A stretch of DNA of 50,072 nt from JBPRGG01 sp051418075 (GTDB lineage: Bacteria; Bacteroidota; Bacteroidia; Cytophagales; Cyclobacteriaceae). Shown here piece after piece: positions 9,139 through 18,156 of the stretch; position 1 is the first letter of the stretch, and the number at the start of each line of letters is the position of its first letter. Position numbers and translations under genes: made by a program. Location of the stretch: contig JBPRGG010000140.1 in NCBI GenBank assembly GCA_051418075.1, positions 1-50,072 of the forward strand. Direction: 5' to 3'. The notes beneath the pieces were generated by a model. It was given only the letters and a program-made list of their open reading frames with translations, had not been told where the DNA came from and searched no databases.

Positions 9139-11937
9139 ATGTCTATTTTTGAGCAGCTTAAAAGGAATACATCTCAATCAGTAAAACCCGTAGCAAAGAT
9201 CAGGGATAAGGTTTTCTTTCAGTTAAATTTTGATCAGCAAGGAGCCTACCTGGATATCATAGGTGCTTCAGGAAATCAAGTGGAGGTAGATTACCGCCAG
9301 TTTAGCGGAAATCTTCGATCACTGATCAGAAATATTCAATTGATCAGGGAAAGGCATCATTTCACCATTGATTGGGAAAATCCGGAAAATCACCTTTATT
9401 TACACGAGCATCCCTATTTGATCTTGCAGCTCATTGAATCTGGTCTGATGGTCAATCAGCAGAGAAAAACCATTAATCATTTACCTCAATTGGGTCAGTT
9501 ACAGTTAAAGATCCAACCGATAGAAGAAGATCAGCTGTCAGTTCAAACCGTCATCAAAGGAATAGAAGATGAGTACCGGGAATTTTTATTTCTCAATGAA
9601 GAATATGCTTACCTACCAGAACACAATAGTATTTTAAAAACTCAACCGGCTGGCAATCAATTCTTTAGGCTGCAAGCGTTTAACAGTGCTGCTCTGCCAA
9701 AATCTGAGCTTCAGAAATATCTTTCCCTGTATTTTTCATATGTGGAAAATGTACAGCTTATTTATGAAAGTTACCAGTTGAAAAAGGAGCTTCAGCCATT
9801 AAAAGCTCGCCCGGCCTTAATATTTGAAAAAGTTGATACTGACCAGTCTCTTTATCTACGGGTTGGTCAGGTATTACCAAACGCTGATATTCATTTACTG
9901 GAAGATTATGATCTGTTTCAATATGCCATTATCAATGAGATGGAAGAAACAATCACTACCAGACCCATTGAACAGTTGTCCCTGGAAGTATATCTGGACC
10001 AGGTTGAAAAATTACTGCAAAAACATACAGGTAAAGGAAAGCGCAAAAAAGAATCCGGAATTTTCCGTGAAGAGAATTTTTTGTTAATACCTCAGCATGT
10101 CGCAGCAGGATTTATTTATTACGATGTGCCTAACCTGATTGGTGAATTTGCCCTGATTGGTTCTGAAAAACTTCAGGACTATAAGATCAATATTCATCCA
10201 CCCCGATTAAATGTCCAGTTGAGCCATGGAATTGATTTTCTGGAGGGTGATGCCTCTCTGGAGTTTGGTGATCAGCAAATCTCTTTAATGGATGCGATCA
10301 CACAGTATTCCCAAACCAGGTACATCCTATTATCTGATGGCAGCCGGGCCCTGGTTAATGATGCCTATATGAACCGGATGCAAAGGCTGTTTAAGAAGCG
10401 CAAAGATAAGGTAGCCCTGTCTTTTTTTGATTTACCTGTGGTAGAAGAATTGATAGACGAAAAAATAGCAGATCAACAATTTGGATGGGCCAAAGAGGTT
10501 TTTGAAGGTTTTAATCAACTGGCAACCCAAAAAATCAGGTTACCTAAACTAAAAGCCAAATTGCGGCCTTACCAGGTGCAGGGTTATAAATGGATGAAGT
10601 ACCTCTATGAAAACAATTTTGGCGGCTGTCTGGCTGATGATATGGGTTTGGGAAAAACCCTTCAGACTATTACCCTTTTGGCCAATATTTATAAGAAAAG
10701 CAGCAAAGAATTGCCCAGCCTGGTTGTAATGCCCCGATCATTATTATACAACTGGGAAAATGAACTGAAAAAATTTGCTCCTCAACTTACTTATTATATC
10801 TGGTATGGCAATCAAAGAGATATGAAAGAAGCTACCCAATGCCATTTGGTATTGACCACCTATGCTATGATCCGTAATGATATTGAAAAATGGAAGGAGC
10901 AGGAGTTTTTATGCTGTATTTTGGATGAATCACAGGCTATCAAAGGCCTGAACAGCAAGATTTCCCGGGCTGTAATGTTACTGAAATCCCGTCATCGGTT
11001 TTCTCTCAGTGGTACACCAGTTGAAAACAACCTTTCTGAATTATATGCGTTGTTTCGTTTTTTAAACCCTTCCATGTTTGGCAGTGCAGAAAATTTTAAT
11101 CGAAATTACCTGAACCCTATCCAAAAAAATGATGATAAGGAAGCCACGCATGAATTAAAAAGAAAGATCTATCCATTTATCCTGCGGCGTTTAAAAAAGG
11201 ATGTTGCCAAAGAGTTGCCTGACAAAATCGAACAAACTCTATATGTTGAAATGAGCCGGTCACAGGCCTCCTATTATGAACAACGGCGTGCTTTTTATCA
11301 ACAGGCTATCGCACATCAGGTAGCCCAAAAAGGCATTCAGCAGTCTCAATTTTTCATTTTTCAGGCCATGAATGAACTGCGACAAATCGCCTCCGTGCCT
11401 CAGGCACTTACAGATGGAAAAATTCAGTCGTCCAAAACTGAATTATTGATGGAACAACTGGATGATGCCCTGGCCAATCGACACAAAATACTGGTTTTTT
11501 GTAATTTTTTGGCTGCGGTAGAAAGTATAGGGGAAGAATTGGATCAACGGGGAGTGGATTTTCTGACCATGACCGGAAGCACCCGGAATCGGCAGCAATT
11601 GGTTGATCTTTTTCAATCTGATTCCAACTGCCGGGTGTTTATCATGACATTGAAAACTGGTGGTACCGGTTTGAATTTAACTGCAGCTGACATGGTTTTT
11701 ATTTATGATCCCTGGTGGAATAAAGCCGCTGAAAATCAAGCCATTGACCGCACTCACCGGATCGGTCAGGATAAAAAGGTGATGAGCTACAAGATGATCA
11801 GCCTGGGTACAATTGAGGAAAAGATCCAGCAATTGCAGGAAATGAAAAGTACCTTATTTGAAAATATAATATCCACAGACAGTGCTTCCATTAAATCATT
11901 GAATCAGGAAGATCTTGACTTTATTCTCAGTAAATAA
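9139..11937 (+). CDS. SNF2-family DNA/RNA-dependent ATPase (DEAD-like helicase)
   Basis: This is a cytoplasmic SNF2/RapA-type ATPase of 932 residues. The C-terminal half has the full motor. Walker A is GGCLADDMGLGKT at about 495-507, Walker B is ILDESQAIK (DESQ box, about 592-600), motif III is SLSGTPVENNLSELYALF (about 622-639), and FILRRLKKDVAKELP comes at the lobe boundary. Lobe 2 has LVFCNFLAAVESI, LKTGGTGLNLTAADMVFIYDPWWN and the arginine-finger motif RTHRIGQ (about 871-877). Residues 1-470 are a long, mostly beta and helical N-terminal region that I cannot assign in detail; bacterial SNF2 proteins of this type often carry such an accessory region. Such proteins remodel nucleoprotein or RNA polymerase complexes, or act in DNA repair. 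A protein of unknown function follows 23 bases later, probably in the same transcript. Confidence 0.93.
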   Translation: MSIFEQLKRNTSQSVKPVAKIRDKVFFQLNFDQQGAYLDIIGASGNQVEVDYRQFSGNLRSLIRNIQLIRERHHFTIDWENPENHLYLHEHPYLILQLIESGLMVNQQRKTINHLPQLGQLQLKIQPIEEDQLSVQTVIKGIEDEYREFLFLNEEYAYLPEHNSILKTQPAGNQFFRLQAFNSAALPKSELQKYLSLYFSYVENVQLIYESYQLKKELQPLKARPALIFEKVDTDQSLYLRVGQVLPNADIHLLEDYDLFQYAIINEMEETITTRPIEQLSLEVYLDQVEKLLQKHTGKGKRKKESGIFREENFLLIPQHVAAGFIYYDVPNLIGEFALIGSEKLQDYKINIHPPRLNVQLSHGIDFLEGDASLEFGDQQISLMDAITQYSQTRYILLSDGSRALVNDAYMNRMQRLFKKRKDKVALSFFDLPVVEELIDEKIADQQFGWAKEVFEGFNQLATQKIRLPKLKAKLRPYQVQGYKWMKYLYENNFGGCLADDMGLGKTLQTITLLANIYKKSSKELPSLVVMPRSLLYNWENELKKFAPQLTYYIWYGNQRDMKEATQCHLVLTTYAMIRNDIEKWKEQEFLCCILDESQAIKGLNSKISRAVMLLKSRHRFSLSGTPVENNLSELYALFRFLNPSMFGSAENFNRNYLNPIQKNDDKEATHELKRKIYPFILRRLKKDVAKELPDKIEQTLYVEMSRSQASYYEQRRAFYQQAIAHQVAQKGIQQSQFFIFQAMNELRQIASVPQALTDGKIQSSKTELLMEQLDDALANRHKILVFCNFLAAVESIGEELDQRGVDFLTMTGSTRNRQQLVDLFQSDSNCRVFIMTLKTGGTGLNLTAADMVFIYDPWWNKAAENQAIDRTHRIGQDKKVMSYKMISLGTIEEKIQQLQEMKSTLFENIISTDSASIKSLNQEDLDFILSK

Positions 11938-11960
11938 CTATAGGATTATTCTTAAAAATC

Positions 11961-13730
11961 ATGCAGAAAATAGAAGATCTGTTAAATTCCAACAATAAAG
12001 AAAAACTAATGCACCAGGCTTTTTTGCCTATGCGAAAGTATCTTGTTCAGAACAGCCAAAAGCATAAGGAATGGCTAAATCGCATGAATTGGAACGATCT
12101 TAAGACGATCCCTGCCAAAGATAAAATGATTAAACTGATAATTGAATCATATAGTAATAAGGATATTTTCGAAGGGTTCTATGCATCTATTGATCCTGTA
12201 AGGAAGAAGGTAATTGAGAAAGGTATGTGGAAACCTTTATTGCATAGGGAAGAACTGGAAGAGATTTACAAAGAACCTATTGTGGAAGAGGTTAATATCT
12301 GGAGTAACTATAAAGAAGTCCGGATTAAAAAAAGTATTAATAATGAATGGCCTGGTTGTATTTTTTTAGATAAATACAGAGATCGTTTTCAGTCTGAGAA
12401 CCGGATTGCATCCTGCAATGTTGTTTTATATTTACCATTATTTTTAAAAGTTTTATATTCTACCCATGTTCCCAAACCTAAATACTACTTCCTGGAACCT
12501 GTTTTAAAAGTTAATAAGGATTGGTTGACGGTAAGTTTTGAGAAAGATATTTTAACCTCATTGCCTCTCTTAGTTACTTTTTCCGCCCAGCAAAAGATCA
12601 AATACAATAAAAATGAAGCCCCCTCCACAGCCAGTGTGGCAAAAATGGCAAAATCATTACAACTTGATGACTTTCCATTGTTGGAAGATTACAGGATCCG
12701 GTCATTGATGCTGGCTGGCTTTCTGGGTCCTGAATTTAAAAGCAAAGCATTCAAAGGATCATCTTTACAAATGCTAAAAAAATTGTTTGAAAATGTAGAA
12801 AAAAGGCTAAAAACACAATATTTCTTGCCTTTCTTGAAAGGTCTTAACAGGCTGAACCAGTATGAATTTGATCTTCAGATCACTCACACCGTCCTGAATG
12901 TCATTAAAAATTCACCCCAGGATCAGTGGATATTATTCGAGAACCTCAAGACATTTTTATATAGCCGTCATTATCATTTGGTGCCTATCAGTTCCTTTTA
13001 TGTTTACAACCAAATTGAGTATCTGGATAAGTACCAGCACTTTAACAATAATCTAAAGGCTGAACTATTTCAGGAAAAAGCTATTGCTCTGCCCAATCTG
13101 GCTGGACATCTTTTTTGCTTAGGTGCCTGGGGCGTTTTAGATCTTGCGCTTGATCCACAGGTACCGGAACGCTATTCTATTTATGATAAACTGGTAGCAT
13201 ATCGGCTCACCAGTTTAGGTGCCTATTTATTGGGTTTATCTTCCAGTTATGATACAAGCCTTATCGGTCAATCTTCTGTTTTAAAATTTGATGAGCAAAG
13301 CCTGGTAATTATGGTAGAAGGCGATACCCGCTGGAGTGATATCCTGTTAGAAGATTTTACCAAGAAAATAGGTCATAATCGCTATGTGTTCAGTCCGGAA
13401 AAATTGATGAAGGATTGTCGTACTAAAAAACAACTGCAAGATAGGATACAACTGTTTAAAAATCTGGTAAACCAGGAATTACCGCCCTTTTGGGAAAATT
13501 ATCTTTTGCAATTGGAAAACAACAGCAATGATATTAAATCCCGGAATTATGTGACTGTTTTTCAACTATCTGCTCAAAATAAGGATTTACACCTAAAAGT
13601 TGCTCAGGATGAGATCTTAAGGTCTCTGATCATCAAAGCAGAAGGATATCAGATCATTGTAAATAATCTGGATTTATATGCTTTTTATGACAGGATGAAA
13701 GCTTTGGGTTATTTAATAGATAAGGGATAA
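11961..13730 (+). CDS. Unrecognised protein with possible XPB/Ssl2-like helicase-associated C-terminus
   Basis: The 589-residue protein is cytoplasmic, with no signal or membrane segment. It is rich in Lys, Leu and aromatic residues and mostly helical in appearance. The N-terminal 400 residues match no family I know. The last 150 or so residues read as follows: a hydrophobic strand (QSLVIMVEGDTRW), a strand-loop (HNRYVFSPEKLM), then LPPFWENYL, a beta stretch, and YQIIVNNLDLYAFYDRMKALGYL. That order resembles the helicase-associated 'helicase C-terminal domain 3' (XPB/Ssl2-like) proteins, where a 'p.s..W..L...' core and a closing 'L...GY' strand recur. This is inference by eye. Linkage 23 bases after the SNF2 gene suggests a shared function in DNA transactions. 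Confidence 0.5.
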   Translation: MQKIEDLLNSNNKEKLMHQAFLPMRKYLVQNSQKHKEWLNRMNWNDLKTIPAKDKMIKLIIESYSNKDIFEGFYASIDPVRKKVIEKGMWKPLLHREELEEIYKEPIVEEVNIWSNYKEVRIKKSINNEWPGCIFLDKYRDRFQSENRIASCNVVLYLPLFLKVLYSTHVPKPKYYFLEPVLKVNKDWLTVSFEKDILTSLPLLVTFSAQQKIKYNKNEAPSTASVAKMAKSLQLDDFPLLEDYRIRSLMLAGFLGPEFKSKAFKGSSLQMLKKLFENVEKRLKTQYFLPFLKGLNRLNQYEFDLQITHTVLNVIKNSPQDQWILFENLKTFLYSRHYHLVPISSFYVYNQIEYLDKYQHFNNNLKAELFQEKAIALPNLAGHLFCLGAWGVLDLALDPQVPERYSIYDKLVAYRLTSLGAYLLGLSSSYDTSLIGQSSVLKFDEQSLVIMVEGDTRWSDILLEDFTKKIGHNRYVFSPEKLMKDCRTKKQLQDRIQLFKNLVNQELPPFWENYLLQLENNSNDIKSRNYVTVFQLSAQNKDLHLKVAQDEILRSLIIKAEGYQIIVNNLDLYAFYDRMKALGYLIDKG

Positions 13731-13975
13731 TGTTGCAAATAAAATACTGAATATCAATAGGATATTACAATTTTAATATAAGTAATTTTTAATTTGATCA
13801 GGTATTAAATCCTCAAAAAATAATTTTTATATTCCTGATTAAAATGCCATAAAAAGATGATATATTAGATACGAAATTAGAATGATATTGTGTAATGGAT
13901 GAAATGCTCTATGAGTTAATTGTTTCGTTACCAACCAGTCTTATCCTTCCTGTAAACTGTTATTTCAAAAACTTT

Positions 13976-14344
13976 ATGAAGAAATACTTCCTGTTTGTTT
14001 TGGGTGTTTTTCACCTGTCATTCAGTTACGGACAAACCTGGGAATTTCATCTGCAGGCTAATGGTTCTTCCATTCCATCTAACCAGGTCACTTCAGTTAA
14101 CTCTGATAAAAATGGCAAAATCTGGATCAGTACCTTAAGTGGTATTGCCAGTTATGATACCTTATGGTATGTGCATAAACCTCAGAATGCCCTCTACGGA
14201 GAATCCATATTGAATGTTTGGACAGAAGAAGGCAATGTATGGATCGGTACTGAATTTGAAGGTTTGTGGCAGTATGATGGCATCAGCATCTGGCTGATTT
14301 CAGCAATAATATATTTTTTGAGAATCAGGAAGGAACTTTTATAA
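13976..14344 (+). pseudogene. Truncated two-component-regulator-propeller (Reg_prop) protein
   Basis: I place the start at the ATG at 13976 because it opens a signal peptide (MKKYFLFVLGVFHLSFSYGQ). The alternative ATG at 13895 only adds a non-signal leader. The next 80 residues hold three typical propeller blades: SNQVTSVNSDKNGKIWIST, then ASYDTLWYVHK, then ILNVWTEEGNVWIGTEFEGLWQYDG. Proteins of this kind have many more blades and usually a histidine kinase or a secretion tail. Here the frame leaves the family at about 14285 and ends at 14344 with a non-homologous tail. It looks like the 5' stump of a gene fused by deletion to the next remnant. Confidence 0.7.
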
Positions 14345-15345
14345 TGCATACTTCAAGCATCATCACACAGGATAAATTCAATTCTCAGGGCGCCTCCTGG
14401 GGCGATCTGGACAATGATGGGGACCTGGATCTGTTTGTCACCAACGGCTTACATGAGGTACAGCCGAACTCATTATTTCTTAATCAGGGAAAAGGTGATT
14501 TTATAAAAGTGACTACAGGAAATATTGTTTTAGACGGAGGACTATCTTTTGGCAGCGCCTTTGATGATTATGATAATGACGGAAATCGTGATCTGATAGT
14601 GGCCAATTTTAATGAAAACAACTTTCTTTACAGGGGTAATGGGAACGGGACGTTTGAAAAGATGATCCAAAGTCCGGTGATGAATGAATCCATTGAAGGG
14701 TACCTGGAACAAGTGCCTTCTATGGCTGCTGCCTGGTCTGATTATAACCGGGATGGTTTTTCAGATCTGTTTATAGCCAATCAAAACGGGATAAGCAATT
14801 TTCTTTACCAAAATTCAGGCAATCGAAATCACTGGATCAGGCTAAAACTGCAAGGGGTCTATTCCAATCGTTCGGCTATTGGGGCCAAAGTAATTTTGAT
14901 ATCAGGTGATAAATTGCAATACCGGGAGGTAAATGCCCAGAGTGGATATTCCGGTCAAAATGATTTAACAGTTCATTTTGGCCTGGGTAAAACCACAGAA
15001 ATTGATGAAATCAGGATTATCTGGCCTTCTGGAGTAGTGCAGGTTATGAAAAATTTAGAAGCGGATCAGTATTTGGAAATAACTGAAGAGGGGGAAGTAA
15101 TGGGAATGGATCAGCCACTTAATCTGGCTGTATCTCCTAACCCTTGCCTGGATTATCTGACTATCAGGACCAGAGACAAATTGTATCAGGTGCAATTATT
15201 TGACCTACAGGGGAATCTGAGGATGGCAAAATATTCTGGCGAAACGCAGACAAATATAGATACCAGTAGCCTATCCAATGGCATATATCTTCTAAAGATC
15301 CAAACTGGTCATCATGTTGTGCTCAAAAAGATCTTTAAATACTAA
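14278..15345 (+). pseudogene. CRTAC1-like FG-GAP/UnbV protein with T9SS tail, 5'-truncated
   Basis: The frame is open from just after a TGA at 14275-14277. Family sequence starts at about 14290 with ADFSNNIFFENQEGTF, upstream of the first ATG (14344), so the ATG lies inside a conserved domain. Calcium-binding FG-GAP/VCBS repeats follow (GDLDNDGDLDLFVTN, AFDDYDNDGNRDLIVAN, WSDYNRDGFSDLFIAN). Next comes the ASPIC/UnbV domain (RSAIGAKVILISG to IRIIWPSGVVQ), and then a type IX secretion C-terminal domain (VSPNPCLDYLTI to GIYLLKI). The signal peptide and N-terminal repeats are missing and replaced, out of frame, by the propeller-protein stump. The intact form would be a secreted surface protein. 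A short product from the internal ATG would lack a signal and could not be exported. Confidence 0.75.
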
Positions 15346-15435
15346 AGCCCGATGGTTCGATTAATTGTGTATAATTAGAATTACTCATCTCAAAAATATG
15401 TTATATATTTAATCTCAGAGTAATTACGGTATTTC

Positions 15436-16623
15436 ATGAAACGCAGAAACTTTATCAAATCAGGCACTGCATTGGCCGCATTGTCGGCCCTGGGCTGCAG
15501 TACCTCAGGCACTAAAACCGAAAATAATATAAACCTGAAAGACATGCCTAAATATTTACAGGGTTTTGAAGATATTTATCGGGAAAACCCCAGACAGGCT
15601 AATCTGGAATGGTTTAAGCAGGCCAAATTTGGATTGTTTATGCATTATGGTTTATATAGTCTGATCGGTAGAGGAGAATGGGTACAACTCACCGAGAAAA
15701 TCCCGGTAAGTGACTATGGCAAATTGCAGGATGATTTCACTGCCTCGAAATTTGACCCTGATTTTATAACAGACCTGGCCCTGGAAGCTGAAATGAAATA
15801 TATAAACATCACTTCCCGGCACCATGATAGTTTCTGTCTGTTTGAAACCAGGCAGACCAATTTTAACAGTTTACAAGCACCTGCTCAGAAAGACCTTATT
15901 GCCGGGCTGCATGAACAATGTCAGCAGAAGGGCCTGGGTTTGTTTTTATATTATTCCTATGCTCTGGACTGGAAACACCCTTATTTTTATTCCGATGAAG
16001 CTTCCATGGAAGGTCCGGTAAAATGGAATGCTGCCCGGCCTGATTATGAACAAATCCAGCCTGAGTATAAATATCAAAATGAAGGTGATTTTCTGCGTTA
16101 CATTACTTTTGTACATAAGCAATTGGAAGAAATTTTGACCCAGTATCCTTATCTGGCCGGCATTTGGCTGGATCCTATCATGGGCTATTATACCCGGCCT
16201 GATCTGTTTCCTATTGAAGAAACTTATGCCCTGATCCGGGAATTGCAACCGCAGGCCCTGATTGCTTTTAAACAGGGTGCCAATGGGGATGAAGATTTTG
16301 TAGCCCCTGAACGTACCCCCCGGGCCCACCCAAATGGGGGAGAGGTGGGGCAGATGGCCTGGGAGAAAAATAAGGATAAACCCAAAGAGATCTGTGATAC
16401 TTTGCAACCCAAGGATGTACCTGGTAATAGTTGGGGATATAATTTATATGCTGAAGGTAAACATATCAAACCTTACCAGGTGATGGAAATGCTGGATCAG
16501 GCGCAACAGGTTGATGCCAATTTATTGTTGAATACCGGACCATTACCTGATGGATCAATTCATGAAGATGACCAGGCTACTTTGAAAGAAGTAGGAAAAA
16601 GGTTGCGACAAAGGAATATTTAA
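15436..16623 (+). CDS. Alpha-L-fucosidase, GH29 family, lipoprotein-like
   Basis: This 395-residue exo-glycosidase removes alpha-L-fucose from glycans. The N-terminus has a twin-arginine-like motif (KRRNFIK) and a lipobox (LSALGC, C21), suggesting folded export and anchoring. The catalytic barrel begins at LEWFKQAKFGLFMHYGLYS, a GH29 hallmark. It continues with FITDLALEAEMKYINITSRHHDSFCLF and carries the putative nucleophile D246 in GIWLDPI. The closing region, VDANLLLNTGPLPDGSI, is also typical of the family. The length is shorter than GH29 enzymes that carry an added beta-sandwich. It stands alone on its transcript but fits the sulfatases and lyases at the left end as another tool for fucosylated or sulfated polysaccharides. 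Confidence 0.92.
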   Translation: MKRRNFIKSGTALAALSALGCSTSGTKTENNINLKDMPKYLQGFEDIYRENPRQANLEWFKQAKFGLFMHYGLYSLIGRGEWVQLTEKIPVSDYGKLQDDFTASKFDPDFITDLALEAEMKYINITSRHHDSFCLFETRQTNFNSLQAPAQKDLIAGLHEQCQQKGLGLFLYYSYALDWKHPYFYSDEASMEGPVKWNAARPDYEQIQPEYKYQNEGDFLRYITFVHKQLEEILTQYPYLAGIWLDPIMGYYTRPDLFPIEETYALIRELQPQALIAFKQGANGDEDFVAPERTPRAHPNGGEVGQMAWEKNKDKPKEICDTLQPKDVPGNSWGYNLYAEGKHIKPYQVMEMLDQAQQVDANLLLNTGPLPDGSIHEDDQATLKEVGKRLRQRNI

Positions 16624-17074
16624 AAAGTTTAAATGGACACTCTTTGCCTGTCAGGCACCTGTGGTGAAGATGTTCTACCTGGCATTTATTTTCCCCTGGT
16701 TAATTATGTAGGCAAAGCAGTAAAGACGAACATTTAGAGCCGACAAAGTTTCTTAACTCCAAATACCTGAAAATCGAAGATAAAAACCACTACTAATCCG
16801 GTCCGATCGCCCTGATGGAGGAACGCATTTCAAATTGATTTTTTTATCTTCACTTCATTTTGATCATCTCTGGCTTTTCCTGTCAAACGGTGGTTTACCG
16901 ACCATAGGTCACATTTCTTGCAGACTTGATATTTATACCCATTCCCAGTTGGCCGACCTACTTAAGACATGATTAAATCACTTTTTCCTGTAAATTTTTT
17001 TTTCTGTAACATTTTATAAAGTAGATCGTCTCCCCTGAAAATTCAATATTAATTAACCCGTAAAACTTAACACC
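16624..17074. other. Non-coding gap with ECF promoter at its right end
   Basis: No convincing protein or RNA gene was found. A small palindrome (TGCCTG-T-CAGGCA) occurs shortly after the fucosidase stop, with no T-run after it. The right end carries the ECF-type promoter annotated separately. DUF4252 genes in this phylum often follow an ECF sigma gene, but none is encoded here. Confidence 0.5.
17005..17031 (+). promoter_or_regulatory. ECF-sigma-type promoter of the DUF4252/ABC operon
   Basis: TGTAAC at 17005-17010 and CGTCT at 17027-17031 are separated by exactly 16 bases. This is the classic ECF sigma layout (an AAC-type -35 and a CGTC-type -10). Transcription would start near 17037, leaving a leader of about 38 bases before the ATG at 17075. 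The elements were found by eye and the sigma factor is not in the window. Confidence 0.6.
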
Positions 17075-17620
17075 ATGACACGCTTATTATTTTTAATTAT
17101 TTTATATCCCTTTTTAGGATATTCTTCACCCAATGATGATTTGAATGAATTTTTTGAGAAACACAGTGGCAATAAAAGCCTGACCAAGATCAATGTGTCC
17201 GGTAAAATGTTTTCACTGTTCCAGGAATTTGACAATGAAGATCAAGACATGCAGAAGCTATCTGCCGCTATCAGTAAATTGGAGGGACTGCATATTCTAG
17301 CCGCCGATAGCCTGGCCTCTAATGAAGCAAATTCTCTCTATGCTGATGCCATGAAGCTCGTCACCAAAAATCGGTTTGATGAATTGGCCACCATACGGCA
17401 TAAAAATGAAAATGTACAATTTATGATCAAGGAAAATACCTCAGGGGTCATTCAGGACCTGCTGGTACTGGTAAAAGGTGACCATAAATTTTTCTTTTTG
17501 AATTTATTTGGTGAAATTAACCTTTCGGAATTACCCGAACTTTCCAGAATGAAAATGAAGGGCATGGAATACTTAAATGATATGCATGATGCCAAAAAGC
17601 AGAAAAAAGATAATAAATAA
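17075..17620 (+). CDS. DUF4252 protein, first of a pair
   Basis: The 181-residue protein has an export signal (about 1-17, ending in GYSSP). The body reads FFEKHSGNKSLTKINVSGKMFSLF, then LEGLHILAADS, then ENVQFMIKENTSGVIQDLLVLVKGDHKFFFLNLFGEINL. The 'vsg.mf.l' start and the 'LlvlvkG....fvli.l.G.idl' end define the DUF4252 family. These are Bacteroidota envelope proteins that usually lie beside ECF sigma and anti-sigma genes; the function is unknown. The gene overlaps the next one by 44 bases, and an ECF-type promoter sits in front of it. The charged tail is DAKKQKKDNK. Confidence 0.85.
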   Translation: MTRLLFLIILYPFLGYSSPNDDLNEFFEKHSGNKSLTKINVSGKMFSLFQEFDNEDQDMQKLSAAISKLEGLHILAADSLASNEANSLYADAMKLVTKNRFDELATIRHKNENVQFMIKENTSGVIQDLLVLVKGDHKFFFLNLFGEINLSELPELSRMKMKGMEYLNDMHDAKKQKKDNK

Positions 17621-18155
17621 GATTGTTTTTAACCTGATTTTTTTATCACTGTCTGTATCTGGTTTCAGCCAGAGTCAGACAGTGGATCAGATCATTGAAA
17701 AATTGAATACCTGGGATGTTTTTTACCTGTACCCCAGTACACTTCGTATGTTGAACCCGGAAAATAATCCTTCCTATAACCAGCTGATCTATGATGTGGA
17801 AAAAGTAAAGATCCTGATACTGGATCAGGAGAAGCATGATATACCATCTATTTACGATGAGCTGATAGCAGGACTTGATCGGGAACATTTTGAAACCCTG
17901 ATGGAAATGGATGAGCAGGATAATGCTTACCGCATTTTTGGCTATACTAACCCAAAAGGAGAAATTTCTGATTTTGTAGGTATTGTAAGAACCGGAAATG
18001 ATAGCCAACTGGTATTTGAAGTTGAAGGGGAATTAAACATGCCGGCTGCTTTGGATCTTATGAAATCAGGCTTTAATACTTCTGCTTTTAGCAAACTGAT
18101 CATCAGGGAAAAAGAAAAAAAAGAAAAGGAACAACAGCAAAACAGCAAAAATTAA
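17577..18155 (+). CDS. DUF4252 protein, second of a pair
   Basis: The 192-residue product has a positively charged start and a hydrophobic segment ending in SVSGFSQ, a plausible signal peptide. Starts at 17577, 17586 or 17589 are all possible; all overlap the upstream gene. The body has VFYLYPSTLRMLNP, KVKILILDQEK, YDELIAGLDREHFETLMEMDEQDNAYRIFGY and SDFVGIVRTGNDSQLVFEVEGELNM. The layout parallels the preceding DUF4252 protein (short strands, 'fvgivr....l.v.ev.G.ln'), but the match is weaker. It ends in a lysine- and glutamine-rich tail (EKKEKEQQQNSKN). One base separates its stop from the ABC ATPase start, so the two are almost surely co-translated. Confidence 0.7.
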   Translation: MICMMPKSRKKIINKIVFNLIFLSLSVSGFSQSQTVDQIIEKLNTWDVFYLYPSTLRMLNPENNPSYNQLIYDVEKVKILILDQEKHDIPSIYDELIAGLDREHFETLMEMDEQDNAYRIFGYTNPKGEISDFVGIVRTGNDSQLVFEVEGELNMPAALDLMKSGFNTSAFSKLIIREKEKKEKEQQQNSKN

Positions 18156-18156
18156 A

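Noticed and set aside
13895..13975. Upstream ATG for the propeller-protein start
   Set aside because: The leader it adds does not look like a signal peptide, whereas the ATG at 13976 begins a normal one.
16638..16660. Short palindrome TGCCTG-T-CAGGCA after the fucosidase gene
   Set aside because: It has no T-run and no fit to a terminator, and is too short to assign as an operator without other evidence.
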